Below are positions 51,607 to 59,131 of a DNA stretch of 64,000 nt, piece after piece. The stretch comes from Anaerolineae bacterium (GTDB taxonomy: Bacteria > Chloroflexota > Anaerolineae > Aggregatilineales > Phototrophicaceae): contig JAEURA010000095.1 in the NCBI GenBank assembly GCA_016789005.1, positions 1-64,000 on the forward strand, written 5' to 3'. The notes under the pieces were generated by a model. It made no database searches, was not told the DNA's origin, and was given only the letters and a program-made list of their open reading frames with translations. Made by a program: the position numbers and the translations under genes. Within the stretch, counting starts at the first letter, position 1. Each line of letters opens with the position of its first letter.

Positions 51607-52593
51607 TCACCACTGCGGCTCGAATTCCGCGACGTTCTCCTGGGTGATGACTGCGCCGCTGGATGGAATGGGCGGCGACTGGTCATACATGTTGACCGAG
51701 CGGACGATCAGCTCGCCGCTGATCGCCTGTAGCGCCATCTGCCCAGCGATCTGCCCATTGGTGAATGGCAGGTTGGCGATGGTGGCGAACCAGCGACCTT
51801 CAGCAACCGCCGTATAGCCATCCTGGCTAGCGCCGTTGCCGATCAGCTTGACCTGCCCGACCAGTCCGGCATCTTCCACCGCCAGTTCCGAACCGAGCGT
51901 CATTTGATCGCCGACCGATGCGAAGACATCGATGCCGGGATTCGCCTGGAGGATGTCCGTCGAGACTTCGTAGCCGACATCTTCGAGATAGCTCGCTTCC
52001 TGGACGGTGGTGATGGCGATGTTCGGGTAGTCGGCGATGATGCCCTGGATGGCTTCCAGTCGGTCGAGGTCGAGCGGGAAGCCCTGGAACCCGATCAGGA
52101 AGGCGACTTCGCAGGGGTCGATGCCTTCGCATGCCATGACGATGGCGCGCCCGATCTGCTCACCGTCACCGACGCCCGTGCGGGCGATCTGCCCGGCGAC
52201 GTTCTTGTACGGGACCAGCGTGCGGCGGTCGGTATTGATCGGCGCATCCAGGCTGATCACCGGGATGCCGGCTTCGGCGGCAGCATCGACGCCGACGGTC
52301 ACGCCCGCGCCATCAACCGAGTAGATGATGAAGGCGTCGAAGCCGCCAGAAGTGATGGCGTCGTTGATCTGGTTCAGCTGCTCTTCAGGGTTGAATCCAG
52401 CGTCGAACGCCTCGACCGTGCCGCCTGCCGCCTCGACGATGCTGCGGACGCCGAGTTCGGCATTGCGCACGTATTCGTTGTTGCCCAGCGGGTTGAACAG
52501 CGCGATGCGGGGACCGTCGTCCTGAGCGAATGTAATGGATACGGAAAGAATGAGTGCGAGGACAACCAGGCTCAAAAACAAGTACTTTTTCAC
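51607..52593 (-). CDS. Ribose-type (CUT2) ABC importer substrate-binding protein
   Basis: The signal peptide KKYLFLSLVVLALILSVSIT ends FAQDD without a lipobox Cys. The mature domain has VSANNAYVRNAELGVR-type spacing (ALFNPLGNNEYVRNAELGVR), QINDAITSGGFDAFIIYSVD and IPVISLDAPINTDR, as in periplasmic-binding-protein type 1 members. GTG 52593 is chosen with AAGGAG 8 bases upstream; an ATG at 52674 would lie upstream of the mapped promoter. The promoter carries the same 13-bp palindrome as gntR. Confidence 0.9.
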   Translation of the reverse strand: MKKYLFLSLVVLALILSVSITFAQDDGPRIALFNPLGNNEYVRNAELGVRSIVEAAGGTVEAFDAGFNPEEQLNQINDAITSGGFDAFIIYSVDGAGVTVGVDAAAEAGIPVISLDAPINTDRRTLVPYKNVAGQIARTGVGDGEQIGRAIVMACEGIDPCEVAFLIGFQGFPLDLDRLEAIQGIIADYPNIAITTVQEASYLEDVGYEVSTDILQANPGIDVFASVGDQMTLGSELAVEDAGLVGQVKLIGNGASQDGYTAVAEGRWFATIANLPFTNGQIAGQMALQAISGELIVRSVNMYDQSPPIPSSGAVITQENVAEFEPQW

Positions 52594-52612
52594 GTCGCCT
52601 CTCCTTGGATAT

Positions 52613-52625
52613 TGGATACAATCCA
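52613..52625. promoter_or_regulatory. Second GntR/FCD operator (TGGATACAATCCA)
   Basis: Identical 13-mer to the core of the gntR-promoter palindrome, with the same position 1 base past the -10. A TTGGATA direct repeat (52605-52611 and 52612-52618) partly overlaps it. It covers the expected transcription start, which fits repression. Confidence 0.7.
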
Positions 52626-52626
52626 C

Positions 52627-52655
52627 AGTATAACGACATGGCGATTTCATTGCAA
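52627..52655 (-). promoter_or_regulatory. Promoter of the ribose-type importer operon
   Basis: Minus strand: TTGCAA (52655-52650), 17-bp spacer, TATACT (52632-52627). This is one of the best sigma-70-type matches in the window. Confidence 0.7.
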
Positions 52656-52842
52656 CAATTCTGCAAAAGGTCAATGGTGAGGCTTAGGGCCGCCTATTCT
52701 CTGTGGAAGCAGGTCAGGATCGATGTATAGTTGTCTCAGGTCAGAGCATAGCAAAGCATCCCGCAGGCAGCTGGATTATCCATAGAGTGGGTTGTCACCA
52801 AAGTTAAGTGACGAATTTTCTTGGACGAGTGGGAGGTTTGAG

Positions 52843-53613
52843 GTGTTCATAGACGTTGGCGATGCAAAGATTTACGCGACCTCTTTTGGCTCAACTACAT
52901 CGCCCGTCATCGTGGGCATTGGCGGGTGGATTGGCAGTTGGGAGCTATGGGCTGATCCCTTCTCCATCTTGAGTCAGAGTTGGCACACCATCGCTTATGA
53001 CCATCGAGGCGCGGGCGCAACCATCGCGCCGGTGGACTCCATCACTTTCAACACGCTGGTTGACGATGTCTTCGCGCTGCTGGATGCCTACAAGGTTGGG
53101 AAATGTGTGCTGGCGGCGGAGTCTGCTGGAGCGCTCACCGCTCTGGGAGCCGCGCTCAAACATCCGGAACGTATCACGGGGCTGGTCATTGTGGATGGGA
53201 TGTATTTTCGTGCGACATCTCCAGAGAAGGACATGTTCCTTATGGGATTGCGCAAGGCGTATTCCGCCACACTTGACCGTTTCGTTGAAACCTGTATACC
53301 TGAACCAGATTGTGACCACATCAAGCGATGGGGGCGGCAAATCATTGACCGTGCTTCACAGGAGGACGCGATTGCCCTCTATCTCTCCGCCAGCGAGATT
53401 GATCTGCGAAACGAATTGAGCCGCATTTCCCAACCCGCACTGGTCCTGCATGGCGAAGCCGATGTCATCGTACCCATTGAAGATGCCCGCCGACTCACCG
53501 GAATCCTTCCCAATGCGAAATTGACCGTTCTTCCAGGAGCGGGTCATGTCCCAACGATGACACGTCCTGGGGAGGTTGCCCGTGAAATCATGGAATTCTT
53601 TGGATCGGCTTAA
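52843..53613 (+). CDS. Alpha/beta-hydrolase
   Basis: The nucleophile elbow reads LAAESAGALTALG (Ser about residue 91), the acid is Asp in LHGEADVIVP and the His is in GAGHVPTM, the normal catalytic triad order. GGWIGSWELWADPF provides the oxyanion loop. GTG 52843 (256 aa) is preferred because GGAGG lies 9 bases upstream; a TTG start at 52792 is possible. Base composition is visibly lower in G+C than the neighbours, suggesting a more recent arrival. The substrate cannot be named. Confidence 0.85.
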   Translation: MFIDVGDAKIYATSFGSTTSPVIVGIGGWIGSWELWADPFSILSQSWHTIAYDHRGAGATIAPVDSITFNTLVDDVFALLDAYKVGKCVLAAESAGALTALGAALKHPERITGLVIVDGMYFRATSPEKDMFLMGLRKAYSATLDRFVETCIPEPDCDHIKRWGRQIIDRASQEDAIALYLSASEIDLRNELSRISQPALVLHGEADVIVPIEDARRLTGILPNAKLTVLPGAGHVPTMTRPGEVAREIMEFFGSA

Positions 53614-53721
53614 CTATTCACTCTACCGGAAGGTCGGGGTTCGGTGCGGCTGACGGTCGAGGTTCGCGAACTTGATGGCACGCTGCGGGGATTCAACACG
53701 CTCGATCTGGGGGTCTTCTGA
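53614..53721 (+). pseudogene. Possible remnant of the 3' end of a lost gene
   Basis: An open frame from the hydrolase stop to TGA 53719-53721 encodes SVRLTVEVRELDGTLRG and FNTLDLGVF, with the GC-rich third positions of a real high-GC gene. It has no start codon or ribosome site of its own. It reads like the C-terminal end of a protein whose 5' part was lost when the lower-GC hydrolase gene came in. No family recognised. Confidence 0.3.
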
Positions 53722-53787
53722 ACCCGAATCTTGAGAGAAAGCCGCAGGAGGCAAAGGAGAGCGCAGCGGGAAAACCCACTGAAACAA

Positions 53788-53815
53788 AAACACCCGGTGA
53801 CGTTGCCGGGTGTTT
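53788..53815 (-). terminator. Terminator of tRNA-Val(GAC)
   Basis: AAACACCCGG (53788-53797) and CCGGGTGTTT (53806-53815) form a perfect 10-bp stem. On the minus strand it is followed by TTTTTGTTTC, a proper U-tract, 19 bases after the tRNA 3' end. Confidence 0.8.
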
Positions 53816-53833
53816 GAGTGGTGTCCTGGATTG

Positions 53834-53906
53834 TGGGCAGTAGAGGACTCGAACCTCTAACCACTCCCACGTCAAAGGAGTGCTCTACCAATTGAGCTAA
53901 CTGCCC
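53834..53906 (-). tRNA. tRNA-Val (anticodon GAC)
   Basis: A full cloverleaf of 73 nt. Acceptor GGGCAGT pairs with ACTGCCC, the D arm reads GCTC-AATTGGTA-GAGC, the anticodon loop is TTGACGT (GAC), and the T arm is AGAGG-TTCGAGT-CCTCT. No CCA is encoded. Two Val tRNAs in this window share the same strand. Confidence 0.95.
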
Positions 53907-53959
53907 ATCATATTAAATATTCTAGCAGAACGGCGGCGCAATGCAAGGCTGGAGCGCAT

Positions 53960-54796
53960 CTAGGCGACTTGAATACGCGCGATGCGGTCATGTCCCGCAT
54001 AATCCGGCAGGATCTCCACGATAGAACCCGGCAGCCGCGCCCGAACCTCGGCAGTCAGCGCCCCGCCCTGCCCCGCCATGATCTCCATCAGGATGAGCGC
54101 ACCAGCGTCCGCTGCCGCTGGAATCTGCCCCAGAAGCCGCCGGATGATCGCCAGCCCATCGGGTCCACCGTCGAGCGCCAGGCGCGGTTCGTAGCGGCTG
54201 ACCGGCAGGCGGCTAACCTCCTCGCCAGGGATGTACGGCAGGTTCGCCAGGATCAGATGGCAGCGCAGACGCCGCTCGATCAGCGGCTGCAGCAGATCGC
54301 CCTCCAAGAAGGTGACCGGCGCAGCGTGCAGGGCGGCATTCTGCGCGGCGACGGCGAGCGCCTCATGGCTCACATCGGTGGCGTACACCCTGGCGCGAGG
54401 GCGCAGCGCCGCCAGTGTCACCGCCAGCGCCCCGCTCCCCGTGCCGACATCGACCGCTGTGATGGCATCGTCCGCGGAAAATGCCAGCGCCTGCTCAAGC
54501 AGCAGCTCGGTTTCCGGGCGAGGGATGAGCACATCAGGTGTCACGCGAAACTCGCGGTCATAAAATACCCATGTCCCCAGGATGTAGGGCAGCGGTTCGC
54601 CGACCGCCGCGCGCTCCACCAGGTGTGCAAAGGCTTCATGCTGTGACGAATCGAGTTCATGTTCCGGGTGCGCCATCAGCCAGACACGCTCTACCTTCAG
54701 GACGGCGCGCAGCAGCCGCTGTGCATCCGACCCCGGCGTTTCGCTCACACCAGCCAGGCGCGCCGCCGCCCCTTGAAGCGCGTCTCGAACGATCAT
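53960..54796 (-). CDS. prmC: Release factor glutamine methyltransferase
   Basis: Methylates the Gln of the GGQ motif in RF1/RF2. GTWVFYDREFRVTPDVLIPR is the PrmC-specific segment before the SAM domain, ETELLLEQAL follows, VDVGTGSGALAVTLAAL is SAM motif I, and NLPYIPGEE stands at the NPPY position (Leu replaces the first Pro). ATG 54796 (278 aa) is preceded by AGGGAGAG; the frame opens further to 54946. It lies directly upstream of the tRNA-Val gene on the same strand. Confidence 0.88.
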   Translation of the reverse strand: MIVRDALQGAAARLAGVSETPGSDAQRLLRAVLKVERVWLMAHPEHELDSSQHEAFAHLVERAAVGEPLPYILGTWVFYDREFRVTPDVLIPRPETELLLEQALAFSADDAITAVDVGTGSGALAVTLAALRPRARVYATDVSHEALAVAAQNAALHAAPVTFLEGDLLQPLIERRLRCHLILANLPYIPGEEVSRLPVSRYEPRLALDGGPDGLAIIRRLLGQIPAAADAGALILMEIMAGQGGALTAEVRARLPGSIVEILPDYAGHDRIARIQVA

Positions 54797-54925
54797 CTCT
54801 CCCTCTCTTAACCGCCACCGCGCTGGCGGCGTTCCTCCAGTATACCCTGCCCTGCTTGCAGCAGTCGCAAGGGCACACCCCAGCATCGTGAAAACGAGTA
54901 CAATCAAGGCAAATAATACGGGGTC

Positions 54926-56560
54926 ATGCGTTCCATGATGGATCAACCAAAAACGTGGGATTACGTCGTGGTGGGGTCAGGCTTCGGCGGCAGTGTATCC
55001 GCCATGCGTCTGGCGGAAAAAGGCTATTCCGTCCTCGTCCTGGAACGGGGTAAGCGCTTCCGCGATGAGGACTTTCCCCGCACCAACTGGAATGTCTTCA
55101 AATATCTGTGGCTGCCCGTCGCGCGCTGCTTCGGCATCCAGCAGATCAGCCTGCTCAACGACATCATGGTGCTGCACGGAAGCGGCGTCGGCGGCGGCAG
55201 TCTGGTCTACGCCAACGTGCTGATGGAACCTGGAGACGAACTGTTCGACGCGCCGGGTTGGCGTCATCTGGCGGACTGGAAGACGATCCTGCGTCCCCAT
55301 TACGAGACCGCCAAACGTATGCTCGGCGTCGCCCGCAACCCCTTCTTCACACCCGCCGACCGCGTCCTACAGGAAATCGCCGTCGAGCGTAGGAAGGGAG
55401 ATACTTTCCAGCTGGCGAACGTCGGCATCTTCTTTGGCGAACCAGACAGGGTCGTCCCCGATCCGTACTTCGACGGAGAAGGTCCGGCACGCACCGGCTG
55501 CAATGGCTGCGGCGGCTGCATGGTCGGCTGCCGTTATGGATCGAAGAACACGCTGCTCAAGAACTATCTCTTCTTTGCGGAAAAGTGGGGCGCGGCGATC
55601 CAGGCGGAATCGGAAGTGACCGACATTCGTCCACTGCCCGAAAGGCAACCGGATGGCGCGCGCTACGAAGTCGTCTACCACCGTTCGACCGCCGCCCCCT
55701 GGACGCGCTCAAACGAGAAAATCCGGGCGCGCGGGGTGGTTGTATCAGCGCATGCGCTCGGCACGATGAAGCTGCTGTTCCGCTGCCGCGACGTGACGCG
55801 GACGCTGCCTGAACTCTCCCCCTGCCTGGGATCAAACGTGCGCACCAACAGCGAGGCGCTGGTCGGCTCGACATCCTGGGACACCAGCACGGATTATTCG
55901 ACGGGACCCGCCATCACCTCCATTTTCGCGCTGGACGAGATCACCCGCGTCGAGCCGGTGCGCTACCCGCGCGGCTCATCGTTCATGCGCCTGCTCGCCA
56001 TCCCCATGATCGAGACCGCCGACACGCCGTTCAAACGACTGATCAAGACGATCCTGCACGGGCTGCGGCATCCGATGGAGTTCTTCTACGCCAAGTTCCT
56101 GTCACGCTGGTCAGAGCGCTCGACCATCCTGCTGATCATGCAAACGGCGGAAAGCACCATGCGCATGCGCCTGGGCAGACACCTCTTCACAGGCTTCCGG
56201 CGCGGCGTGGTGACCGAAGTGCCGGATGGAACTTCCATGTCGCCAGATGCCGACATCACACACCGGCTGACCCATCGCTTTGCCGAAAAGACCAAAGGCA
56301 TCGCCCAGGATACGATCCCGGAGACGCTGCTCGGCATCCCGGCGACCGCGCACCTGATCGGCGGCGTGCCAATGGGCGCGAGCGCCGCAGATGGCGTGGT
56401 CGATATGCGCTGCCAGGTCTTCAATTATCCAGGGCTGTACGTGATCGACGGGTCGATCATCCCGGCAAACCCCGGCGTCAATCCCAGCCTCACCATCACG
56501 GCGCTGGCGGAATTTGCCATGAGCGGCATTCCTCCCAAGCCGGCTGAGACGACACACTGA
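54926..56560 (+). CDS. GMC-family oxidoreductase (cholesterol-oxidase-like)
   Basis: A 544-aa FAD enzyme. VVVGSGFGGSVSAMRLAEKG (residues 14-33) is the dinucleotide motif, and VIDGSIIPANPGVNPSLTIT near the end is the GMC C-terminal signature with the active-site His/Asn region before it. A Cys-rich segment TGCNGCGGCMVGCRYGSKN (about residues 191-209) matches the pattern of ChoD-like members. It would oxidise a hydroxylated substrate such as a sterol or other alcohol. ATG 54926 is chosen; ATGs at 54935 and 54938 are possible. Confidence 0.88.
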   Translation: MRSMMDQPKTWDYVVVGSGFGGSVSAMRLAEKGYSVLVLERGKRFRDEDFPRTNWNVFKYLWLPVARCFGIQQISLLNDIMVLHGSGVGGGSLVYANVLMEPGDELFDAPGWRHLADWKTILRPHYETAKRMLGVARNPFFTPADRVLQEIAVERRKGDTFQLANVGIFFGEPDRVVPDPYFDGEGPARTGCNGCGGCMVGCRYGSKNTLLKNYLFFAEKWGAAIQAESEVTDIRPLPERQPDGARYEVVYHRSTAAPWTRSNEKIRARGVVVSAHALGTMKLLFRCRDVTRTLPELSPCLGSNVRTNSEALVGSTSWDTSTDYSTGPAITSIFALDEITRVEPVRYPRGSSFMRLLAIPMIETADTPFKRLIKTILHGLRHPMEFFYAKFLSRWSERSTILLIMQTAESTMRMRLGRHLFTGFRRGVVTEVPDGTSMSPDADITHRLTHRFAEKTKGIAQDTIPETLLGIPATAHLIGGVPMGASAADGVVDMRCQVFNYPGLYVIDGSIIPANPGVNPSLTITALAEFAMSGIPPKPAETTH

Positions 56561-56576
56561 CAGGGCGTCAACGAAA

Positions 56577-56612
56577 AAAACAGGTCTCTGGCAGTGCACA
56601 GAGACCTGTTTT
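56577..56612. terminator. Bidirectional terminator between GMC oxidoreductase and tRNA-Val(CAC)
   Basis: AAAACAGGTCTCTG (56577-56590) and CAGAGACCTGTTTT (56599-56612) form a perfect 14-bp stem around an 8-base loop. The A-tract before and T-tract after it provide U-tracts in both directions. Confidence 0.9.
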
Positions 56613-56618
56613 GAATTG

Positions 56619-56692
<74 letters not shown>

Positions 56693-56922
56693 TTGGCGCT
56701 GCATCTATCGGCAACGTTAAGGAAGATTGTACCGATCCGAGGGCGTCGCGTCAAGGCAGCGAAAAGCAAGGCTCGCCAGACGGAACGGCGCACACCCGTG
56801 ACATTCGTCAGGGCGATTGGTCGCAAGTCACACGCGACACCGCAGAGCGTTCGCCGCATGATCATGGTGGTCGCCGTGACAAACGCCGTCTCAAAGGGCG
56901 GCATAGAAAGTCGAAGGAAAAC
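56693..56922. other. Intergenic region between tRNA-Val and the deazaflavin-type gene
   Basis: 230 bp with no gene I can support. Frames open on both strands here but have no ribosome sites, no recognisable domain and unremarkable codon use. The tRNA promoter must lie here on the minus strand, but no clear hexamer pair stands out. Confidence 0.4.
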
Positions 56923-57348
56923 GTGGCGGAAGCTCACAATCGTCCATCACCAGTGTTCAGTTTCCTGGTGAAAATGCAGAATCCGCTGATGGCGTGGCTG
57001 CTCCGGTCTTCTCTGCACAGGTTCGTCAGCCGTATGTATCTACTGATCACGTTCACCGGTCGCAAGAGCGGCAGGGTCTACACGACTCCCGTGCAGTACG
57101 CTCAAGAACAATCGTCTCTTTATGTCGTCACCAGCGCGGGCTACACCTGGTGGAAGAACCTCCGAGGCGGCGCAGAGGTCACCGTCCTTCTGCGCGGGAA
57201 ATCGAGAGCCGGACACGCGCAAGCCGTGACTGATCTCCAGCAAGTCGGGCAGATGCTCGCGAAGGTCTATCCCCGTATGGCCGCGCAGCAAATCGAACGC
57301 TTCGCGCCAGGCAAGGTTGCGATCACCGTCGAACTTCTGGAAGAGTGA
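56923..57348 (+). CDS. Deazaflavin-dependent nitroreductase-like (DDN/FPOR) protein
   Basis: A 141-aa single-domain protein. TFTGRKSGRVYTTPVQY (about residues 43-59), VVTSAGYTWWKNLRGGAEVTV and RFAPGKVAITVELLEE match the DDN-type split-barrel family, which binds F420 in actinobacteria; other members bind FMN. GTG 56923 is preceded by AAGGAA at the right distance. Whether this organism makes F420 cannot be judged here. It is 5 bp upstream of hypA. Confidence 0.8.
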   Translation: MAEAHNRPSPVFSFLVKMQNPLMAWLLRSSLHRFVSRMYLLITFTGRKSGRVYTTPVQYAQEQSSLYVVTSAGYTWWKNLRGGAEVTVLLRGKSRAGHAQAVTDLQQVGQMLAKVYPRMAAQQIERFAPGKVAITVELLEE

Positions 57349-57353
57349 CACCC

Positions 57354-57725
57354 ATGCATGAATTGTCCATCGCCCACAATGTGGTCGAAATCGCGTCACA
57401 CGCGGCGAATGAAGCCGGGATCAACCGCATTCAGGCGGTACATCTGAAGCTCGGTGCGCTTTCCGGGGTGGAAAAGGACTCGCTGCTGTTCTGTTATGAG
57501 ATCGCCGCCGAAGGCACACGCCTGCAAGGGTCGAGGCTGGAGATCGACGAGATTCCGGTGGCGATCTACTGTCCGCACTGCGATGACATCCTGCCGCTGC
57601 CGGGCGTTCAGGCGTTGTGCTGCCCGCGCTGCGGCACGTCGAGCGCCGACATTCGCCAGGGCTACGAGCTGGAAGTGATTTCGCTGGAATACGAGTCCTC
57701 AGATGAGCCTGAACTGTCGCTCTAG
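57354..57725 (+). CDS. hypA: Hydrogenase nickel-insertion protein HypA
   Basis: Delivers nickel to [NiFe] hydrogenase (or, in some species, urease). The N-terminal MHELSIAHNVV places the Ni-binding His at residue 2, and two Cys pairs, YCPHCDD and CCPRCG, form the zinc site. Length 123 aa is normal. The frame opens 9 bases earlier, but the MHELS start is diagnostic. No hydrogenase subunit or other hyp gene is in the window. It converges on the FeoB membrane gene with 4 bp overlap of the stops. Confidence 0.93.
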   Translation: MHELSIAHNVVEIASHAANEAGINRIQAVHLKLGALSGVEKDSLLFCYEIAAEGTRLQGSRLEIDEIPVAIYCPHCDDILPLPGVQALCCPRCGTSSADIRQGYELEVISLEYESSDEPELSL

Positions 57726-59131
57726 AACAAGCGCGCCAGCATCGTCGTCGTGAAGGTCGCCGCTACACCCAACCCCAGGGGCAGCAGCGCTGCGACCAGC
57801 GTCCACTTGCGGCTCTTGGTTTCGTGCCAGATCGTCAGTAGAGTCGTGCTGCATGGGTTATGGAGCAGGCTGAAGAGCAACAGGTTGACAGCGGTGAGCA
57901 GCGTCCACCCTCCGACCTGCGTCAGCACGCTGTAAACCTGCCCCTCATCCAGTTCGAGCATGACGCCGGACTGTGCGCCGGCGATGTTGCGCCCCAGGGT
58001 GAGCGTCAGCATCAGGATGGTGGGGATGACGATCTCGTTTGCCGGGATGGCGACGACGTAGGCGGTCAGGATGACGCCGTTCAACCCCAGAAGTAGCCCC
58101 AGCGGGTTGAGCAGGTTCACCATATGCCCGGCGATGCTGACGCCGCCGATGACGACGTTGCTCGTCAGCCAGATCACCGCGCCGGCGGGTGCAGCCATCA
58201 TCAGCGCGCGCCACAGGACGATCAGGGTGCGGTCAATCACTGAAGTGTACAGAGTTCTGAGTATCTGGGGTGGACGGTACGGCGGCAGTTCCAGGCTGAA
58301 CACCGAGGGCACGCCCTTCAGCCAGGTCTTCGACAGCCCCCACGACACCAACAGTGTCATGACGATCCCCAACCCTGCCACCGCCACGACGCTCAACGCC
58401 GCCACCAGACTCGCCAGCGCTGGCGGAGCGGCTCCGCCGACGAAGATCGTCCCGATCAGGATCAGCGTGGGCCAGCGCCCGTTGCAAATGCTGAAGTTGT
58501 TGGTCAGCGTGGCGATCAGCCGCTCACGCGGGCTGTCGATGATGCGGGTGGCGATCACGCCTGCGGCGTTGCAGCCAAACCCCATCATCATCGAAAGCGA
58601 CTGCTTGCCGTGCGCTCCGGCAGCGGCGAACAATCGATCCAGATTGAAGGCGACGCGCGGCAGATAGCCGAAATCCTCCAGCAGGGTGAAGAGCGGGAAG
58701 AAGATCGCCATCGGCGGCAGCATCACTGAGACTACCCAGGCCGTCGCCAGATACACCCCATCGATCAGCAGTCCAGAGAGCCAGGGGGAAGTGCCCAGCG
58801 CCGACGCGATCCCGTGCAGCAGCGTATAGAGCTGGTCCAGCAGCAGATCGCCGAAAATCCGCGATGGGATATTCGCGCCGGTGATGGTGATCCAGAAGAC
58901 GACGAAGAACATGATCCCCATCGTCAGAAAACCGCCGACCGGATGCGTCAGCGCCCTGTCCAGCGCGCGGTCGAATGATGGGCTGGCGTGCCGGCTGCTT
59001 CGGCTCATGCTGCTTTCGGCGATCTGCGCCGCATCGGCATAGATGGCTTCCATCAGCTTGTCGTGATAGTCCTCACCCAGTTCTGCGCGAAGCCGCTGAG
59101 CCTTCTCCAGGATGGGCAGCGGCGTGCTCAT
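57722..59131 (-). CDS. feoB: FeoB membrane (transport) part of a split ferrous-iron transporter
   Basis: About ten membrane helices in 469 aa. The two gate-like regions are MMGFGCNAAGVIATRIIDS and TNNFSICNGRWPTLILIG; classic FeoB has GCNVP and a CGAR-type Cys in these places. The residues up to ~55 form a cytoplasmic linker. The start overlaps the GTPase gene by 4 bp (ATGA), so the two halves are translated together. It would carry Fe2+ into the cell. Divergent gate motifs leave some doubt about the exact cation. Confidence 0.88.
   Translation of the reverse strand: MSTPLPILEKAQRLRAELGEDYHDKLMEAIYADAAQIAESSMSRSSRHASPSFDRALDRALTHPVGGFLTMGIMFFVVFWITITGANIPSRIFGDLLLDQLYTLLHGIASALGTSPWLSGLLIDGVYLATAWVVSVMLPPMAIFFPLFTLLEDFGYLPRVAFNLDRLFAAAGAHGKQSLSMMMGFGCNAAGVIATRIIDSPRERLIATLTNNFSICNGRWPTLILIGTIFVGGAAPPALASLVAALSVVAVAGLGIVMTLLVSWGLSKTWLKGVPSVFSLELPPYRPPQILRTLYTSVIDRTLIVLWRALMMAAPAGAVIWLTSNVVIGGVSIAGHMVNLLNPLGLLLGLNGVILTAYVVAIPANEIVIPTILMLTLTLGRNIAGAQSGVMLELDEGQVYSVLTQVGGWTLLTAVNLLLFSLLHNPCSTTLLTIWHETKSRKWTLVAALLPLGLGVAATFTTTMLARLF

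Noticed and set aside
56693-56971. Short open frames on both strands after tRNA-Val(CAC)
   Set aside because: No ribosome site, no domain, and the plus frame runs into the deazaflavin-type gene in another phase.
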